Below, piece by piece: positions 12,501 through 27,300 of a DNA stretch of 64,000 bases (position 1 is the first letter of the stretch; every line of letters begins with the position of its first letter). The notes under the pieces were generated by a model that was not told where the DNA came from, ran no database searches, and saw only the letters and a program-made list of their open reading frames with translations. This stretch comes from Liolophura sinensis (lineage: Eukaryota > Mollusca > Polyplacophora > Chitonida > Chitonidae), in assembly GCF_032854445.1 (NCBI RefSeq), contig NC_088302.1, positions 24,007,788 through 24,071,787 on the forward strand. Direction: 5' to 3'. A program made the position numbers and the translations under genes.

Positions 12501-15500
12501 CTGTTATCATGGATAATTCATGATTCTTACACAAACCTTTCACCAGTTAATTCACAGAACCCCAAGCTATCATGGATAATTCATGATTCTTACACAAACC
12601 TTTCACCAGTTAATTCACAGAACCCCAAGCTATCATGGATAATTCATGATTCTTACACAAACCTTTCACCAGTTAATTCACAGAACCCCAAGCTATCATG
12701 GATAATTCATGATTCTTACCTAAACCTTTCACCAGTTAATTCACAGAAACCACCCGTTATCATTCAAAGCTTTCATCAGTTCCTTCACAGACCCCCCCCC
12801 CCCCCGTTATCACCTAAAGCTTTCATCAGTTAATTCACAGAGACCACCTGTTATCACCTAAAGCTTTCACTAGTTCCTTCACAGAGACCACCTGTTATCA
12901 CCTAAAGCTTCCACCAGTTCCTTCACAGAAACCCCCCGTTATCACCTAAAGCTTTCATCAGTTAATTCACAGAATACCTGTTATCATCTAAAGCTTTCAC
13001 CAGTTCCTTCACAGAGACCACCTGTTATCACCTAAACCTTCCTTCACGGAAACCCCGCTATCACCTAAAGCTTTGACTAGTTCCTTTACAGAATACCCGT
13101 TATTACCTAAAGCTTTCACCAGTTCCTTCACAGAGACCCCCTGTTATCACCTAAAACTTTCACCAGTTCCTTCACAGAGACCCCCTGTTATCACCTAAAG
13201 CTTTCACCAGTTCTTTCACAGAGGCCACCTGTTACCACCTAAATCTTTTACCAGTTCCTTCACAGAGACCACCTGTTATCACCTAAGTCTTTCACCAGTT
13301 CTTTCACAGAATACCCCTGTTATCACGGACAGTTAATGGTTCTTACCTAAAGCTTTGACCAGTTCCTTCACTGAGACCCCCTGCAGCTCAGGTGGGATGT
13401 CTTTCCTCTCAAACATCTTCTCCTGCTGCGGAGCATACGAGCCCATCGTGGCTGCCCTCACCGGGACCTTGGGATGGTTATGCTTTGTTAACGGGGTGAT
13501 GGAGCCTTCCGAACCCCGGGACATTTTCTGGTGGAAGAAGTTGACCCCAGGAACACCTCCACCATGCGATGAGAAAGCAAACGTGGGTCCGGATGCACCA
13601 GAGCTGTCACCAAAGGCTGGGAAGAGCGGCAACTGGCCTAGAGATAATAGAAGAACTTGAGAGTGTTAAATAATCAAGTAATGTATGATACATATTCCTG
13701 TTTAAAGATGCTACACCTAGAGATGTTTGAGAAAAAAATCAATCAGCACAGATCCAACAGAATTTTTGCCATCGTTTTAGAAAAGTACAAATTACCTTTC
13801 ACAAACTACCAGCCTCATCTGTGAAGGCGTTAGCATTCAAAATTGGTAATAAAGTCCTTAAAATTTCTAAAGCCATTCTCAATAAAGCTTTTTTTAAAAT
13901 TTAAAATCATTTTAACACTATAATTGAACAGGTCGGATATTTACTGAGAGAGAGTACTTCAATCTATTCTTGGAAAATTTGATTCGATAAGTGAATATGA
14001 ATTTTTTGCCCAAAATCTCAGTTATAGCCTCATTAAACACTTTTAAGTCAAAGTCTTAATTGTTTCATTTATTAACAATTAATTGAGTGCTGAGAGTCGA
14101 AATTACAGTGCAGAAACCAATGATTATTATTTCTACATATATTTAATATATATATATTATCAGTAATATTTACAGTATTCAACCTTCAATCTGCAGTATT
14201 CTAATTATTATCATTTATATTTTGACAACATGATTTTATGTATCTGAATAAGAAACAACCACATGTTAGGTAACATTTTATTAATTTTAGCCATTGGTCT
14301 ACACAGTTATCACAGTGGAATTTGGTTTGACAGGTTTTCATAGGTCTTTGGTTTGACAGGTAATCATAGTGATTTTTGGTTTGACAGGTTAATACAGTGC
14401 ACTTGAGTTTCACAGGTTATCATAGTGGCCTTTGGTTGACAGGTTACCAAAGTGGCCTTTGGCTTGAAAAGTTATCATAGTGGCCTTTGGTTGACAGGTT
14501 ATCGTAATGGCCTTTGGTTCACAGGTTATCATAGTGGCCTTTTGTTTGATAGGTTATCATAGTTTTCATTGGTTGACAAGCTATCACACTAGTCAATGGC
14601 TGAAAGGTTATCGTTGTGACCTTTGGTTTGACGGATTATCATAGTTTTCATTCGTTGACAGGTTATCAAAGTGGCCTTTGGTTTGACAAATTATCATAGT
14701 GGCCTTTGGTTTTAAAGGCTACTGACAAAGCGTAACAGCAAACAGAGAGTACAGGTATCAAGAAAAACAGATCAGCATATGTATGTAGGCTCTGTGCAGG
14801 TACAACACGTGTCAAATTAATAACCCACAATATGGCAAAGGCTTAGTTATAAATATGCATAGACCGTTAGAAATCACCACCCACACAAGTACAAGCCCTA
14901 AATTTCTTACCCCATCACACAGATTGTTTGTGTGTGACACAATGAGTTGCGGTGATCAAATTTTACTTTCATAGAACTTGATCAGCAAAAAGTCATTATA
15001 TTTAAATCACTTTTGCCTCAATCTCAATAATCAGTATGGGGATTAGGGCAGCTGCCGGGAAATAAATTTCATCGGAAACTGCCTTTTGCTTGTAAGAAAG
15101 CTGAGAAGGTTAAAGAAGGTTAGGAACACAACAAATGAGAGAGGAAAAAGATCAAAGTCAAGCTACCTTGCATGCCTGGCCAGCCATACTGACCGAATAC
15201 AACAAGATTAGCTGGTAAGGTGGCCCGCCTCCCAAACATTGGACCTGTAACATACATGTGACACTGAGACATGCCAGACAGGGAGAGGAGGATAGAGGTG
15301 ACAACAATAACAACATGCTCCAGTAACCAACAGAATTGTCTCCCCTTATCGCAACAGCAGTACAACGGTTCAGAGTTTGTTTTGGTTGGTAACGGGCAAA
15401 CACGCTTCTTGTACAAACATGCATGTCAACTGTAATTCTTCCTGTATATATGCAGACTAAAACTGTAAAATAGTGTGATAGGCTCAAAATAGTCTCATTA

Positions 15501-18264
15501 CATGCACAGGCAATTTACTCTAACAAGTGATTTGATATGTAGGTGTACTAACTACTGATTGCTACATGTGTATTTGTATCCCTAATGGTTTGATACACAG
15601 GTACTCTAATTCAACCAGGAATTTGGTATGTACATGTAGGTGCTTCCATTGGGATTTGTGATGTCATTTCACCATAATTATACAAAAAATACAAAGACTC
15701 ACAAATAGCGTAAATTTGAATTGTATATGTCAACTGAAGGAATGGCCCCTAAGTGTCCATTTAAAATTGAAACTCTTTGGTACAAAAGTTGAGTGTTGAT
15801 TACTAAATGATTTCAATCTTCGTCAGTGATCTGCAGAGTATACACAGAACTGTATCTTGATAACTGCTTCACTGTTCGTTTGACCAGAGTACTTGTATAT
15901 ATATATATATGACTAGAATCTGATAACAAATCTGAAGCGGGGAGACAATATGGACCTATATATCACAGGTCATAGAAGAGTACATTAAACATTTACTTAT
16001 GATAAGGTCAGTGTCACATGGCTACCAACATCAGCAGCCACATGTAATTGATGCTATACACTAAAGCAAGATGAATTCTTGGGGGTTAGATGTGGTCTGG
16101 AGGTTTGCTCAGTCTGCCCTAATTCCTCAACGTTTTTGCATATGAAAGACCAACCTGCAGTGGAATTTATGAACAAAACTACATTGGTTGGTTAAGCCAA
16201 TTTCAGGGCTTCACAAAAAGTATAATTTTATCACTCAACACAGAATAATGCCTCCAGAACCTGCTTGAATTAACACCTTGAAACCACGCGAAATGGTTGA
16301 AGAATTGCAGTAACAGCCATTGATGTTCACTTGTTTTCCAGCAAATTGCCTGAAAATTTGTCAGCAACTTGCTAAAGGTCAGAGGTTTCTTCAGCCCACA
16401 TGACAGGAGATTCAGGTCCATACATGGACCTCCCATAGCGTAAGTCAAAAATTCTGGACTATGGTGTTAAACAATCAAAATTACGACCTCTGTCTCACAA
16501 CAATGCAGGTCATATCGTTTTTTGCATTTCATACAGATATGCAAGAAACATGGCCAAGCTAGCAGTATGGCTTTCCAAGCCACATTTTCATGGGTTTACA
16601 AACCATATGGTAATGCAAAGTTATGTTGACTTACGCAAGTTGACCTTCTGCTTTTGTAACAAAGACCCTCAATGATCTCAAAACAATGTGCCCTGAATGG
16701 TGCCAATGTGTTCTGACCTTATCATAGTAAATCCCTCAGAGAGTGCTTGCATATAATTAGATATACCAATATACACATGCATCGCCACCAACATCAATGC
16801 CATACCATACATGTACCTACTGGTACATTCTAGACAGTGAATATATGCTGTTTTCACAGAATCAGAGAATTTACATTTCTGTAACTGTCAACTTTTGAGC
16901 TAGTTTGTGAAGTTGGGGATATGGGTATTACAGTGATGAATCTCTTGGAGGTGGGGTGGATTTAGTATTTTCCAAGATTCAGAGATTCTAGTTCTTTCAG
17001 GAATATGTATCTGGACAAAAGGCATTGATTAGCTTTAAAAAATAACTGCATTTTCACCTAAAGTTAGGTACCACAGTATGTACCAATACACAGAAGCCTG
17101 AAAATGATATGTTTTTTAGATAAAAATGAATCAAACTTTACAACAAACTTTAAATCGGTCCTATAAGGTACAGGAATCAATCAGAATGAAGTAATAGATG
17201 TCAGTTGAAAGTGCTAAATTTAAATGCAGTTGTTGTACAGTTGAATTATACTTCAGTGGCATATCTCAAAAAGCATCATAACCCATGACAAGTGAACACA
17301 GCCAACTCATGCAGAATAGAATGTTGACTATAGATAAATTAAGGCAGGGGGTAATAAAGTATACACTGTATGTTAAGAAAAAGAAAAATACACCTAATAA
17401 AGTTTCATTCTGGGCACTTTACCTTCGACACTGGGTCCAAACACAGAGAAAGTTGGGTGATGTTGGGCAGAGGTGAAATCATAGCCCTTCTGGGAAGGAG
17501 AGGCAGCAGCCCCTGGGAACATGCCCATGGAGAAAGGTAAGGTTTGGGGCACGTCTGGCGTGGCTACCAGGTCCGCCTCGTGCTGTAGGTACACCATTCC
17601 GTCAGGACCCCGGGAAAGAGACCACGCCTCACCCTCAGTCTCGTGACAGTAGTGCTCCACCGTCTCCAGGTCGAGCTTCACCCATGTCCCATCCGCATTT
17701 TGTAACTAATAACAACACCATTGTTACTGTGACTTGCAGTTATCCTCAGAAAATGCAAGAAATCTGTTACATTACAGGTACTGTATTTAACCCTAAAATT
17801 TCACAAGAAATACTAAGATCAACAGAACATTCACAAACAAGAAATATGAGCCATGGATTTATTTTGTGTTTTACACCGTACTCAAGAATATTTCATATAT
17901 ACCACAGCACCCAGCACTATGGTGGGAAGAAACCAGGCCGAGCCCGGGGGAAACCCATGACAATCTGCAGGTAGGTGGCAGACCTTCCCACTTACAAAGT
18001 TTTTGGCCATGGACAAAATTTTAGGTCAACTGCATTATGTTCATACATGTAATAACCTGAACACAATATCTTTCTGAGTTTCAACTCTAGGTTTGGAAGA
18101 AACATATTGCAAAAAAACACAGTTACCTTTAATCAATGTTAACCTCTAATGACCGAAGGCCATGTCAAATTGATGCAAAGATTAGCGGATTATTTAATGG
18201 AAAGTCAGATCGCAAATACTAAAACAAATCTCCCAAAATACCGAACATTGTGTATATGCATGCC

Positions 18265-18321
<57 letters not shown>

Positions 18322-21300
18322 TGCATATTATATTAATGGGACGCTTCACACTGAATAATGCGATTAAAAAACAAGCAAAGTAAAAAACAAGCAAAGTACA
18401 TACATCTTCTGTTGCGGTAACTGAGTTGCCCAGGACGAGCATGCCTATAGGGCGAGCCTTCCTGTTGGGTCCACACCTGATGTTATGTCCTGACGAGCCA
18501 CACCTGATTAGGTAATATACACCTGGCCCACCTGAAAAAGTATAGATGACCGACATATTTAGCTGGGAAAACACACTTTGATTTGTCAAACAGTCCCACC
18601 CTAAGACGTAATAGTTTGCTAAGTTCATGTCTTAAACTTCATAGACATAAATTCTATTTCAAATTCTGAAGTTCAGATATGGCTTATGTGATCAACCCAT
18701 TCCAAAAGGCTGTTTGTAACTTAGCAATACCTGAAAAGTGAATTAAATATTCATTTCTCAGACCTTATAGTTAAAATCTAGAAAATCTAACAAGTCTTGT
18801 GTTAGAACTTTTACAGGCTGAACTTCATGTATCTTGAACAATTAATTTATTTATCTGATTGGTGTTTTACGTCATACTCAAGAACATTCCACCTATATGA
18901 CGGCAGCCAACATTATGGTTGGAGGAAACCCAAGACCATGTGCGGGTTGATGGCAGACCTTCCCACTTACGGCCATCATGAACAATTAAGTGAATATGAC
19001 TAATCTATTGACAGACCAGATATACTGAACAATGATTTTTAGGCCTGTAAGCTCACAGCTCCTCTACCTTGAAAAGTGAGCTAAATGCTTATTTCACAGC
19101 TCTTATGCTTAAAGTGTGGAAATCTAAGGTCAAGGTTGAACAATAAAGTACAGATGACAAGTCTAATGACAGATCAGATATAAAAAAAACGTGGTTACAG
19201 GCTTGTAAGCCAAGCATAGCTCCTATATCTTTGGTGTGCCTATCTTGATTCACTTGCAAAACCTTGAACCTGAAACCCAGAAACATTTACACTCATCTGA
19301 TGAAACCAGTGTAGTCTTTATTTTATTATATTTAATTGGTGTTTTACGCCGAACTCAAGAATATTTCACACATATGAGAACCCCACGGCAATTTGCACAT
19401 TGCTGGCAGACCTCCCAACATTCATGTATGACTAGAAAAGGAGGCCAATATGACCTGGACTTGAACTCACAGTGATTACAATGGTGAGAGGCTCCTGGGT
19501 AAAAGTGCTCCGCTATCATGCCAACCATTAGAGCACGGAAGCCCTGCTATTTGATCCCCCCTGACCTACCCTTTTTGGCTTGTCTGTTATCCCTGACCAC
19601 ATCAGGCAGTTTGGGGTGAGTGTCTTCTTTCAGGTCCTCAATAGACTTGGGTTCCTCGACGGGCACGAGCAGGGTCTTGCCCAAATGTTGGTTGTACTGT
19701 AGAGCCCAGCCCTCTGTGTAGCCATTAGAACACCACTTGCCTATACTCTCTACATTCAATCTAACCCACACTCCATCGTCATTGTGAACCTGTGGGGGCA
19801 GAACAACACCAGGTCTTTCTAATGTACCTACTCTTCATACATCTGTACTAAGCTTTTTTTCGTTATATTTGTTTGGTTACAACATTTGTGCTTAGAAGCT
19901 GATATTTTGACATCATCAAAAACTGAAGGAGTCTGTGACACAAGATCTGATTTGCAGAATGTTGTGCACTTCTGAGAACATAGATGTATACTGCTCACTT
20001 GTAATTCAGTAAATGAATAAGAAAGGCCAATGTCAATTATTTAGTACAGCTAATAAGATAAGATAAAAATTTTCACTGAATGTGTATAGGCCTAAAAACT
20101 TCATGTTTTATCTCCAACCAGGTCTTCAGTAAATAGTGCTAGGCAAAACTTGCTAAATAACAGAGGGCACTAATTTTGATTTATTTATTTCTTTGATTAG
20201 TGTTTTACGCCGTACTAAAGAATATTTCACTTCTACGATGGCAGCCAGCACTACGGTGGGAAAAAACGGGGCTGAGTCTGAGGGAAGCCCACGACGATTT
20301 GCAGGATGCTGGCAGACCTTCCCACATACCATTAATTTCTATGTTATAGTTCAACAATAACTGGTGGTTCAACAACTTCTTGCATTTGACATAAAAATTC
20401 ACCCATGACTATGTTCCACATTTTGCCTGATTCTGAGAGTTCTACTGAGGTTTGTTTGGAAGACGAGGATAAAATCCTACTGGACAAATGTAAGTTTAGG
20501 CACCAGAAGTTCATTTTATGTTCCTTTATTTGTCGTTTTTGGGGGCAAATTTTCAGGTCAACAACTTCACATTTCAGCTTCCTTACCTCATCCACAAAGC
20601 CTATAATACCTCCAGGAGCTATCACCCCGGTCTGCTCGCTCTGTAACGAGGGGTTGCTACGGATACGTAACCCCGCACTGTGTTTGCCTATAAACTTGCG
20701 GATCTGTAAAAATCAAAACTACACATTGAAACTGTTCCGAAGATTGATGCAAGCAATCAGTATTTACTGGATACATCGGTGCTTATGGCAAAACCTTGAC
20801 GGGATCATATGAGCGCGGAGATTTTTCACACTGTATAGTGAGGTAATTAGGAAAGATAATGCAATTTCAACTAAACACTGCTTATCCACTGCACACTGTA
20901 TAGCCCTCCAACACCTAGAATGCTCTAATTCTTCTCCAAATTTAAAGAGCAGAGTAAAGTAAACTTGAGATGAAAACTGAAGACATATATATGTAGAGGC
21001 TTTTGGACTCATAAATAAACCCACACAAGTGCACATCGGTCCTCTAATTGGTCGCAAATGTTACTGGCCGAATATGTCAAGCATTTCGGGTAAGGCTTAT
21101 AATTAGTTTCAGAACAAGCTTTAACCCAGCTGACCTTGTTAGGCTGATGTAACTTCTTGTTCCCCATGGTTGGGGGTGTCATTCCCTGAGGTGGTTCCTT
21201 CACTTCAACTTTGTACACATCACCTGCAAGTGGTAACAAATAGTAGTAACACACCTGTGGGTAGAGGGACAGGACTGGGACAAGATTAAACCACCTGTAT

Positions 21301-24300
21301 ACCCATAATGTGATTTCACTATGAAACAGAAGAGGTAACCAGATAAAAAAAGATGAAAGAAATGTGAATTATTTATTTGATTGGTGTTTTTGCCATACTC
21401 AAGAATATTTCACTTAAACGACGGCAGCCAGCATTATGGTGGGTGGAAACCGGGCAGGGCGGAGGAAACCCACAACCATCCGCAGGTTGCCGATGGACGT
21501 TCCCACGTACAGCCGGAGAGGAAGCCAGCATGGGCTGTACTTGAACTCACAGAGGCCGCATTGGTGGGAGACTGATGGGTCATTATTCTGCGCTAGCGCG
21601 CTAACCAACTGAGCCACGGAGGCCCCAAATGTGAATTCAGGCACAGAAACAGACAAATCCGTTTCAGTTTTTCATTTGGAATCAACAGCAGACGATTGGT
21701 ACATCAGATTACGACAACTGAGCTGCACACCACAGTACCTGCTTCAAAGCCGTCGATGGTGACATAGATGTTGTAGAATCCTATACTGCCTGGTGTCCAG
21801 TTAGCACTGTACGTTCCGTCGTTGTTGGCTCTAACCAGCATGTTCTCTGAGGGTCGGGGTAAGGACGGGGCAGCATATCGCAGCTCCTCAAAGGAGTAGT
21901 TCTCATAAGCCTGAAACAGAGTGATTTAGTTTGTTCAAGTTTTTTTTCTCACCAAAGCATAACACTTATACACTACGGCATTCATGACGAGAATTCACTT
22001 ATTTATTTATTTCATTTCTGTTTTACCCCGTGCTCAAGAATATTTCACTTCCTTTGACTGCGGCAAGCATCATGGTGGGGAGGAAACCGGGCAGAGCATG
22101 GCAGAGACCAACTACAATCTGCAGGCTGCTGACAGACTATCCACATACGGCCAGAGCGGAAGCCAGCACGAGCTGGTCATGACAAGAGAAGAGCTGGTTT
22201 GAACTTGAAATGGATGTAATATTAAAGTGAACATAAAGTCAGCCACTAAAGCTCAAGTAATTGATGAAGTAATATTCCAGAAATGTTAAAAAGAAATATT
22301 TTAAAAATTCTACACCGCTTAGCAACTAATAAAATAGCAAACAATCATCAGTCCCTAGCCACTCATTAGGTGACGCCATTTTGCCATGTTACAGCTGTCC
22401 AGAGTGACGTCACAAAACCTAGGAGCTCAAACATACCATCACTATTAAACAATGTGACACTGAGAAAATACAAACAAAAATACCTGATACCCGAGCAAAG
22501 GGTATCAGCTCTGTACTGTGTTTGAAGGGCCGATGTTTCTTTTAATTTGGCGCTCAGTCAGATTGATGCTCATGGACACCAGCATCATGATTTAGCAGTT
22601 CTGCTCGTCCTCGTCTTGCATGGGTGTAAGCATTTGGCATAGCTGGCTGTACCGACTTAAGGGAATTTGCCAAACATACCAGGACCTTCTGATTGATACC
22701 TTTCAATTAGATTTTTGGATGATATTTTCGTAAAAAATCTGACTCTGCCAAGGAAAAATAATGCAAAATCATGATGATATTTTTCTTCAAGCGATGACTC
22801 TCTCGAGGTGGTTTTCTTGCCAGCTCACCCTGACACATTACTGCACTATCCTGCCCAATATGTACGCATTGTGACACGGGCAGCTGTTCTCAGTTCCCTG
22901 CTCATAAATGTCCAGTTCAGCATGCATCAGTTTAACACTTTAACTAACTGCAAAATCCACTTTATTGCACCAATGTCTGTCTATCCATTATAAGAAATCA
23001 CACTGACAATCAAGAGCTAGTAAGTAGAATTCTTGACCTGACTGCCTGTTATCACGTGACACTTTCAGCGCTAGTGATTGGCCAAGTACACAAGGGTTTC
23101 TCCAACATGGCTACTCAGAATGAATTGTCCGTCAGTGCCACATGCCCAACACGTACTGTTGTGAGTGTTGTGACTTGTGCAGCCGTTCTCAGTTTCCTGC
23201 TCACAAGTGTGTGGTTCAAAATACAGTTTAATATGGAAGCCGATAGAGGACATCTTGCTACTACGCTACTTCAACCTTTCTCACACAGGGCAAGGCATTG
23301 AGGTAACTAGGTAGCCAAGAGAGGTAACGAGGTAGCCATGTGAGGCAGCCCGATTATGTTAATTATGTTGGCTGTCAAGTCAAAAAACCAGGATTTATTT
23401 TGTTAATCTTGCTACTCTGCTGCCTTGTATCGCTACGAGATTAAATTAATCTCTCTATTGTAATCTTTAGTTTTGCATCGCTATCTCGCTGCCTCACCCT
23501 GTGTTAGAAAGGTCAAGGTAGAGAGGTCGTGAGATGCCTTACTTCATCAGGTCAATGGATGAACAGTGTAAGCTTTCGTCTTCTTACCTTCATCATACTG
23601 ATAGCATAGAAAGCGTCCTTCTTGTCCTTGACAGTGACTTGATAAGGGATATCTATACAAGGTGGGGGGTGACCCCCGAAGGTCAGGTCCCCATCATCAG
23701 GGCGACTGAGACGACGAATCTTCTTGTTGTCATCGCTGTCCTTCTGGTCTACAGGAACTGCCTTCACGTCCACCTGTGCAGAATTACACAATGTAAACAA
23801 TGAATCTTAGCATTCATTCATCTGATAACTGGATTTTAATTTAGTAAAATACAGGGCAAAGTTAACAAAGTTACTTCTCATAAAAGAAATTACCATGAAA
23901 TGTTGATATTGAACTCGGTACAAAATCCAGAGTTTCTTCCAAGGACAGATTCAGTTTTGCTGTAGGCTAGCAATGTCCAAGACCACAAGACTATTTCAGT
24001 GAGTAAATAAGAGGAATAAAACTCTTTATTTTATTTACTTGATTTGTGTTAAACGCAGTACTTGAGAATTTTTACTTTTATATGACAACAGACTGGTTTA
24101 TGGGAGGAGAAAACAATCATGCCTGGACAAAACCACCTCACCACTGCCACTTCAATCCATAGCTACGTCCTCGGGGACCACTGTCACAAAACTGTGCATT
24201 TCTTGTAACTTTTAGTAAAAGATTTTGTTTGGGTTATAGGCGACATCATTTACGAGAAAAGTATGGAAAACTTGATTTATGAAGTTTTGTGAAAGTGGCC

Positions 24301-27300
24301 CCAAGATTCATAGCTTACGGGCCAATTGGCTACTGCAGGCAAACCACTGCATACCACTGCATGTCTACATTCTGGAGTCATCCAGCCTAATCAACAAAGC
24401 ACATATGATGAGCAGAGAAAGTTTACCCTGAGATTGGGGACGTTGACAAGATGGCCGTACTGGTCTTTGGTCTGGACGGTAATGACCACTGGCCAGCTAC
24501 ATTTCAGCTCGTCCTTACTGTACAGGATGTCACACTGTTTGGGGTCCAGATATGAGTCTGGCTGAAGCCACCTGGGTGAGGGAAATAAACAGACCGGATG
24601 GGTCAGTGAGTAATGGTGTGCGTTTATATGCATAATATAAACAGGATTTCAGATAATTCTGCTGTATGCTTTTCTGATAATTCTACTGTATACTTTTCTG
24701 ATAATTCTACTGTTTGGTTTTCTGATAATTCTGCTGTATACTTTTCAGATAATTCTGCTGTATGCTTTTCTGATAATTCTGCTGTATGCTTTTCTGATAA
24801 TTCTGCTGTATGCTTTTCTGATAATTCTGCTGTATGCGTTTCTGATAATTCTGCTGCATGCTTTTCTGATAATTCTGCTGTATGCTTTTCAGATAATTCT
24901 ACTGTATGCTTTTTGGATAATTCTGCTGTATGCTTTTCTGATAATTCTGCTGTATGCTTTTCAGATAATTCTGCTGTATGCTTTTCTGATAATTCTGCTG
25001 TATACTTTTCAGATAATTCTGCTGTATGCTTTTCTGATAATTCTGCTGTATGCTTTTCTGATAATTCTGCTGTATACTTTTCAGATAATTCTGCTGTATG
25101 CTTTTCTGATAATTCTGCTGCATGCTTTTCTGATAATTCTGCTGTATGCTTTTCAGATAATTCTACTGTATGCTTTTCGGATAATTCTGCTGTATGCTTT
25201 TCTGATAATTCTGCTGTATGCTTTTCAGATAATTCTGCTGTATGCTTTTCTGATAATTCTACTGTATGCTTTTCGGATAATTCTGCTGTATGCTTTTCCG
25301 ATAATTCTGCTGTATGCTTAACATCACCACATTCAACTTAATCCTGCTTCATATTCCACAAAAATTAGGAGTAAAATTAAAGCAGAGCAATATGAGATAA
25401 CAGTGTACACAACTACACTTTGTGAAATGTATTTTATATCTGGCTGTATGTGAGAATGTTTGCCAGCAACCTACGGACAGTCGTGAGTTTCCCCCACGAT
25501 ATGTCCGCTTTCCTCCCAACATAATGCTGGCCGCCGCTGTGTATGTGAAATATTCTTGAGTAAGGCGTAAAACACAAATCAAATAAATACATAAATATTT
25601 TAATTCGTATCCTGCTATTATTTCAATAACGTTACAACTGAAGCTTAGGCACAACTATAGGTAACAGGGCTTGGTATTGGATTGTCAAATGACCCAGAAG
25701 CCTCTCATAAATTCAGTCGGTGTCAGTTCAAGTCCAGGTCATACTGGCTTCCTCTCCGGCCATACGTGGGAAGGTCTGTCAGCAACCTGTAGAAGGTCGT
25801 GGGTTTCCACTGGGCTTTGCCCAGCTTCCTTCCACCTGGCCGCCGTCGTATAAGTGAAATATTCTTGAGTACAGCGTTAAACCCCAATCAAAAAAATAAA
25901 TAAATCCACTATACAGCATACATCTAAATTTAACAACTGACTGTTAAAATAAGTAATACCACATGCACAAAGCATTGGTAAGGTGACTGTAACTTTCATA
26001 GTATGTGGGATTCCTTTGTGCAAGAGGCTGTCAGTTATAAGGTATGATTGGTGCCATTCCTTTGTGCAAGAGGGTGTCAACTGTAAGGTATGATTTGTGC
26101 AATTTATTTGTGCAAGAGGGTGTCAAATGTAAGGTATGATTTGTGCGATTCCTTTGTGCAAGAGGGTGTCAAATGTAAGGTATGATTTGTGCGATTCCTT
26201 TGTGCAAGAGGGTGTCAAATGTAAGGTATGATTTGTGCGATTCCTTTGTGCAAGAGGGTGTCAACTGTAAGGTATGATTTGTGCGATTCCTTTGTGCAAG
26301 AGGGTGTCAACTGTAAGGTATGATTTGTGCGATTCCTTTGTGCAAGAGGGTGTCAAATGTAAGGTATGATTTGTGCGATTCCTTTGTGCAAGAGGGTGTC
26401 AACTGTAAGGTATGATCCTGATCCCTGTAGTGATTTATAATCAACTTAGGCCTATGATCTCTTTGTGCAAGCTGCCACAGAAAAGGACAGACCTGAGAAC
26501 AATATTTGCTGGTCCACTCATATCCTCGTTAGCCTCGTCCACAAACACATTAGGGAAAGTTTGATGCACAAAGGCGTAATGGTCACCTTAATGAGAGACC
26601 TGAACATACCTGGCCAGTCTCCCACCACTCGTACCCGCTGTACAGGACACGAAGTCCTTCAGGAAGGCTCTCTCATTGGACTGCCAACAGAAGGGAAGGT
26701 TTCCTTCCAGGGCCTGCCCTATGGTGGGTGGATTAGAGAGGGCAAAGCCCTGACTAAGGAGGTTAGAGTGGGCAGAGAAAACCATCTGAGCCCCCTCCTC
26801 AATCTGATCCATGTCCTCATCAATCTCCTCCAGGGATGCTGAAAAAACACAGCAACAAGGTTCACCGTGAAATTCTGTGAAAGAATTTCAAGATTCGAAC
26901 AGCTAACTGATTTTGATACATTTGTGTAGAAATAACATCTGTAGATTGCTACAGTTACATTATTGAGAAGCCCTGATGTTTGTAATCCCAGCAGTTGAAA
27001 CTGTAAACAAGTACACGTAATGTATACTGTTTAACAATTCAACAGCAGCACCTAATTTTTTAAGAGTGTTTAAGCATTGCAAGGGCCATTTTAGTCTTTT
27101 GGATTTTAAAACTTACTTTTCTAACAATTAACCACATTCAGCAAAAGGGTGACAAAATAAGCCCAAATTTAAGAACCTGTCTGAGCTGTAGTATGATTTA
27201 AAAACATTGAATACAACACTGTAACTGATAATCTGGAGTTTTGCAGACTTCATGCACTCCACTACCACTCACCCAGCCATCAACTGGACAGAGTGAACAG

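Noticed and set aside
24613-25341. 242-codon plus-strand frame with CFSDNSAV repeats
   Set aside because: Purely a 24-bp tandem repeat in an intron, with no splice context, conserved flank or signal peptide.
24640-26420. CRISPR-like arrays
   Set aside because: The units are contiguous tandem repeats with no unique spacers, in an animal intron.
26465-26842. 125-codon plus-strand frame
   Set aside because: Antisense shadow of exon w39.
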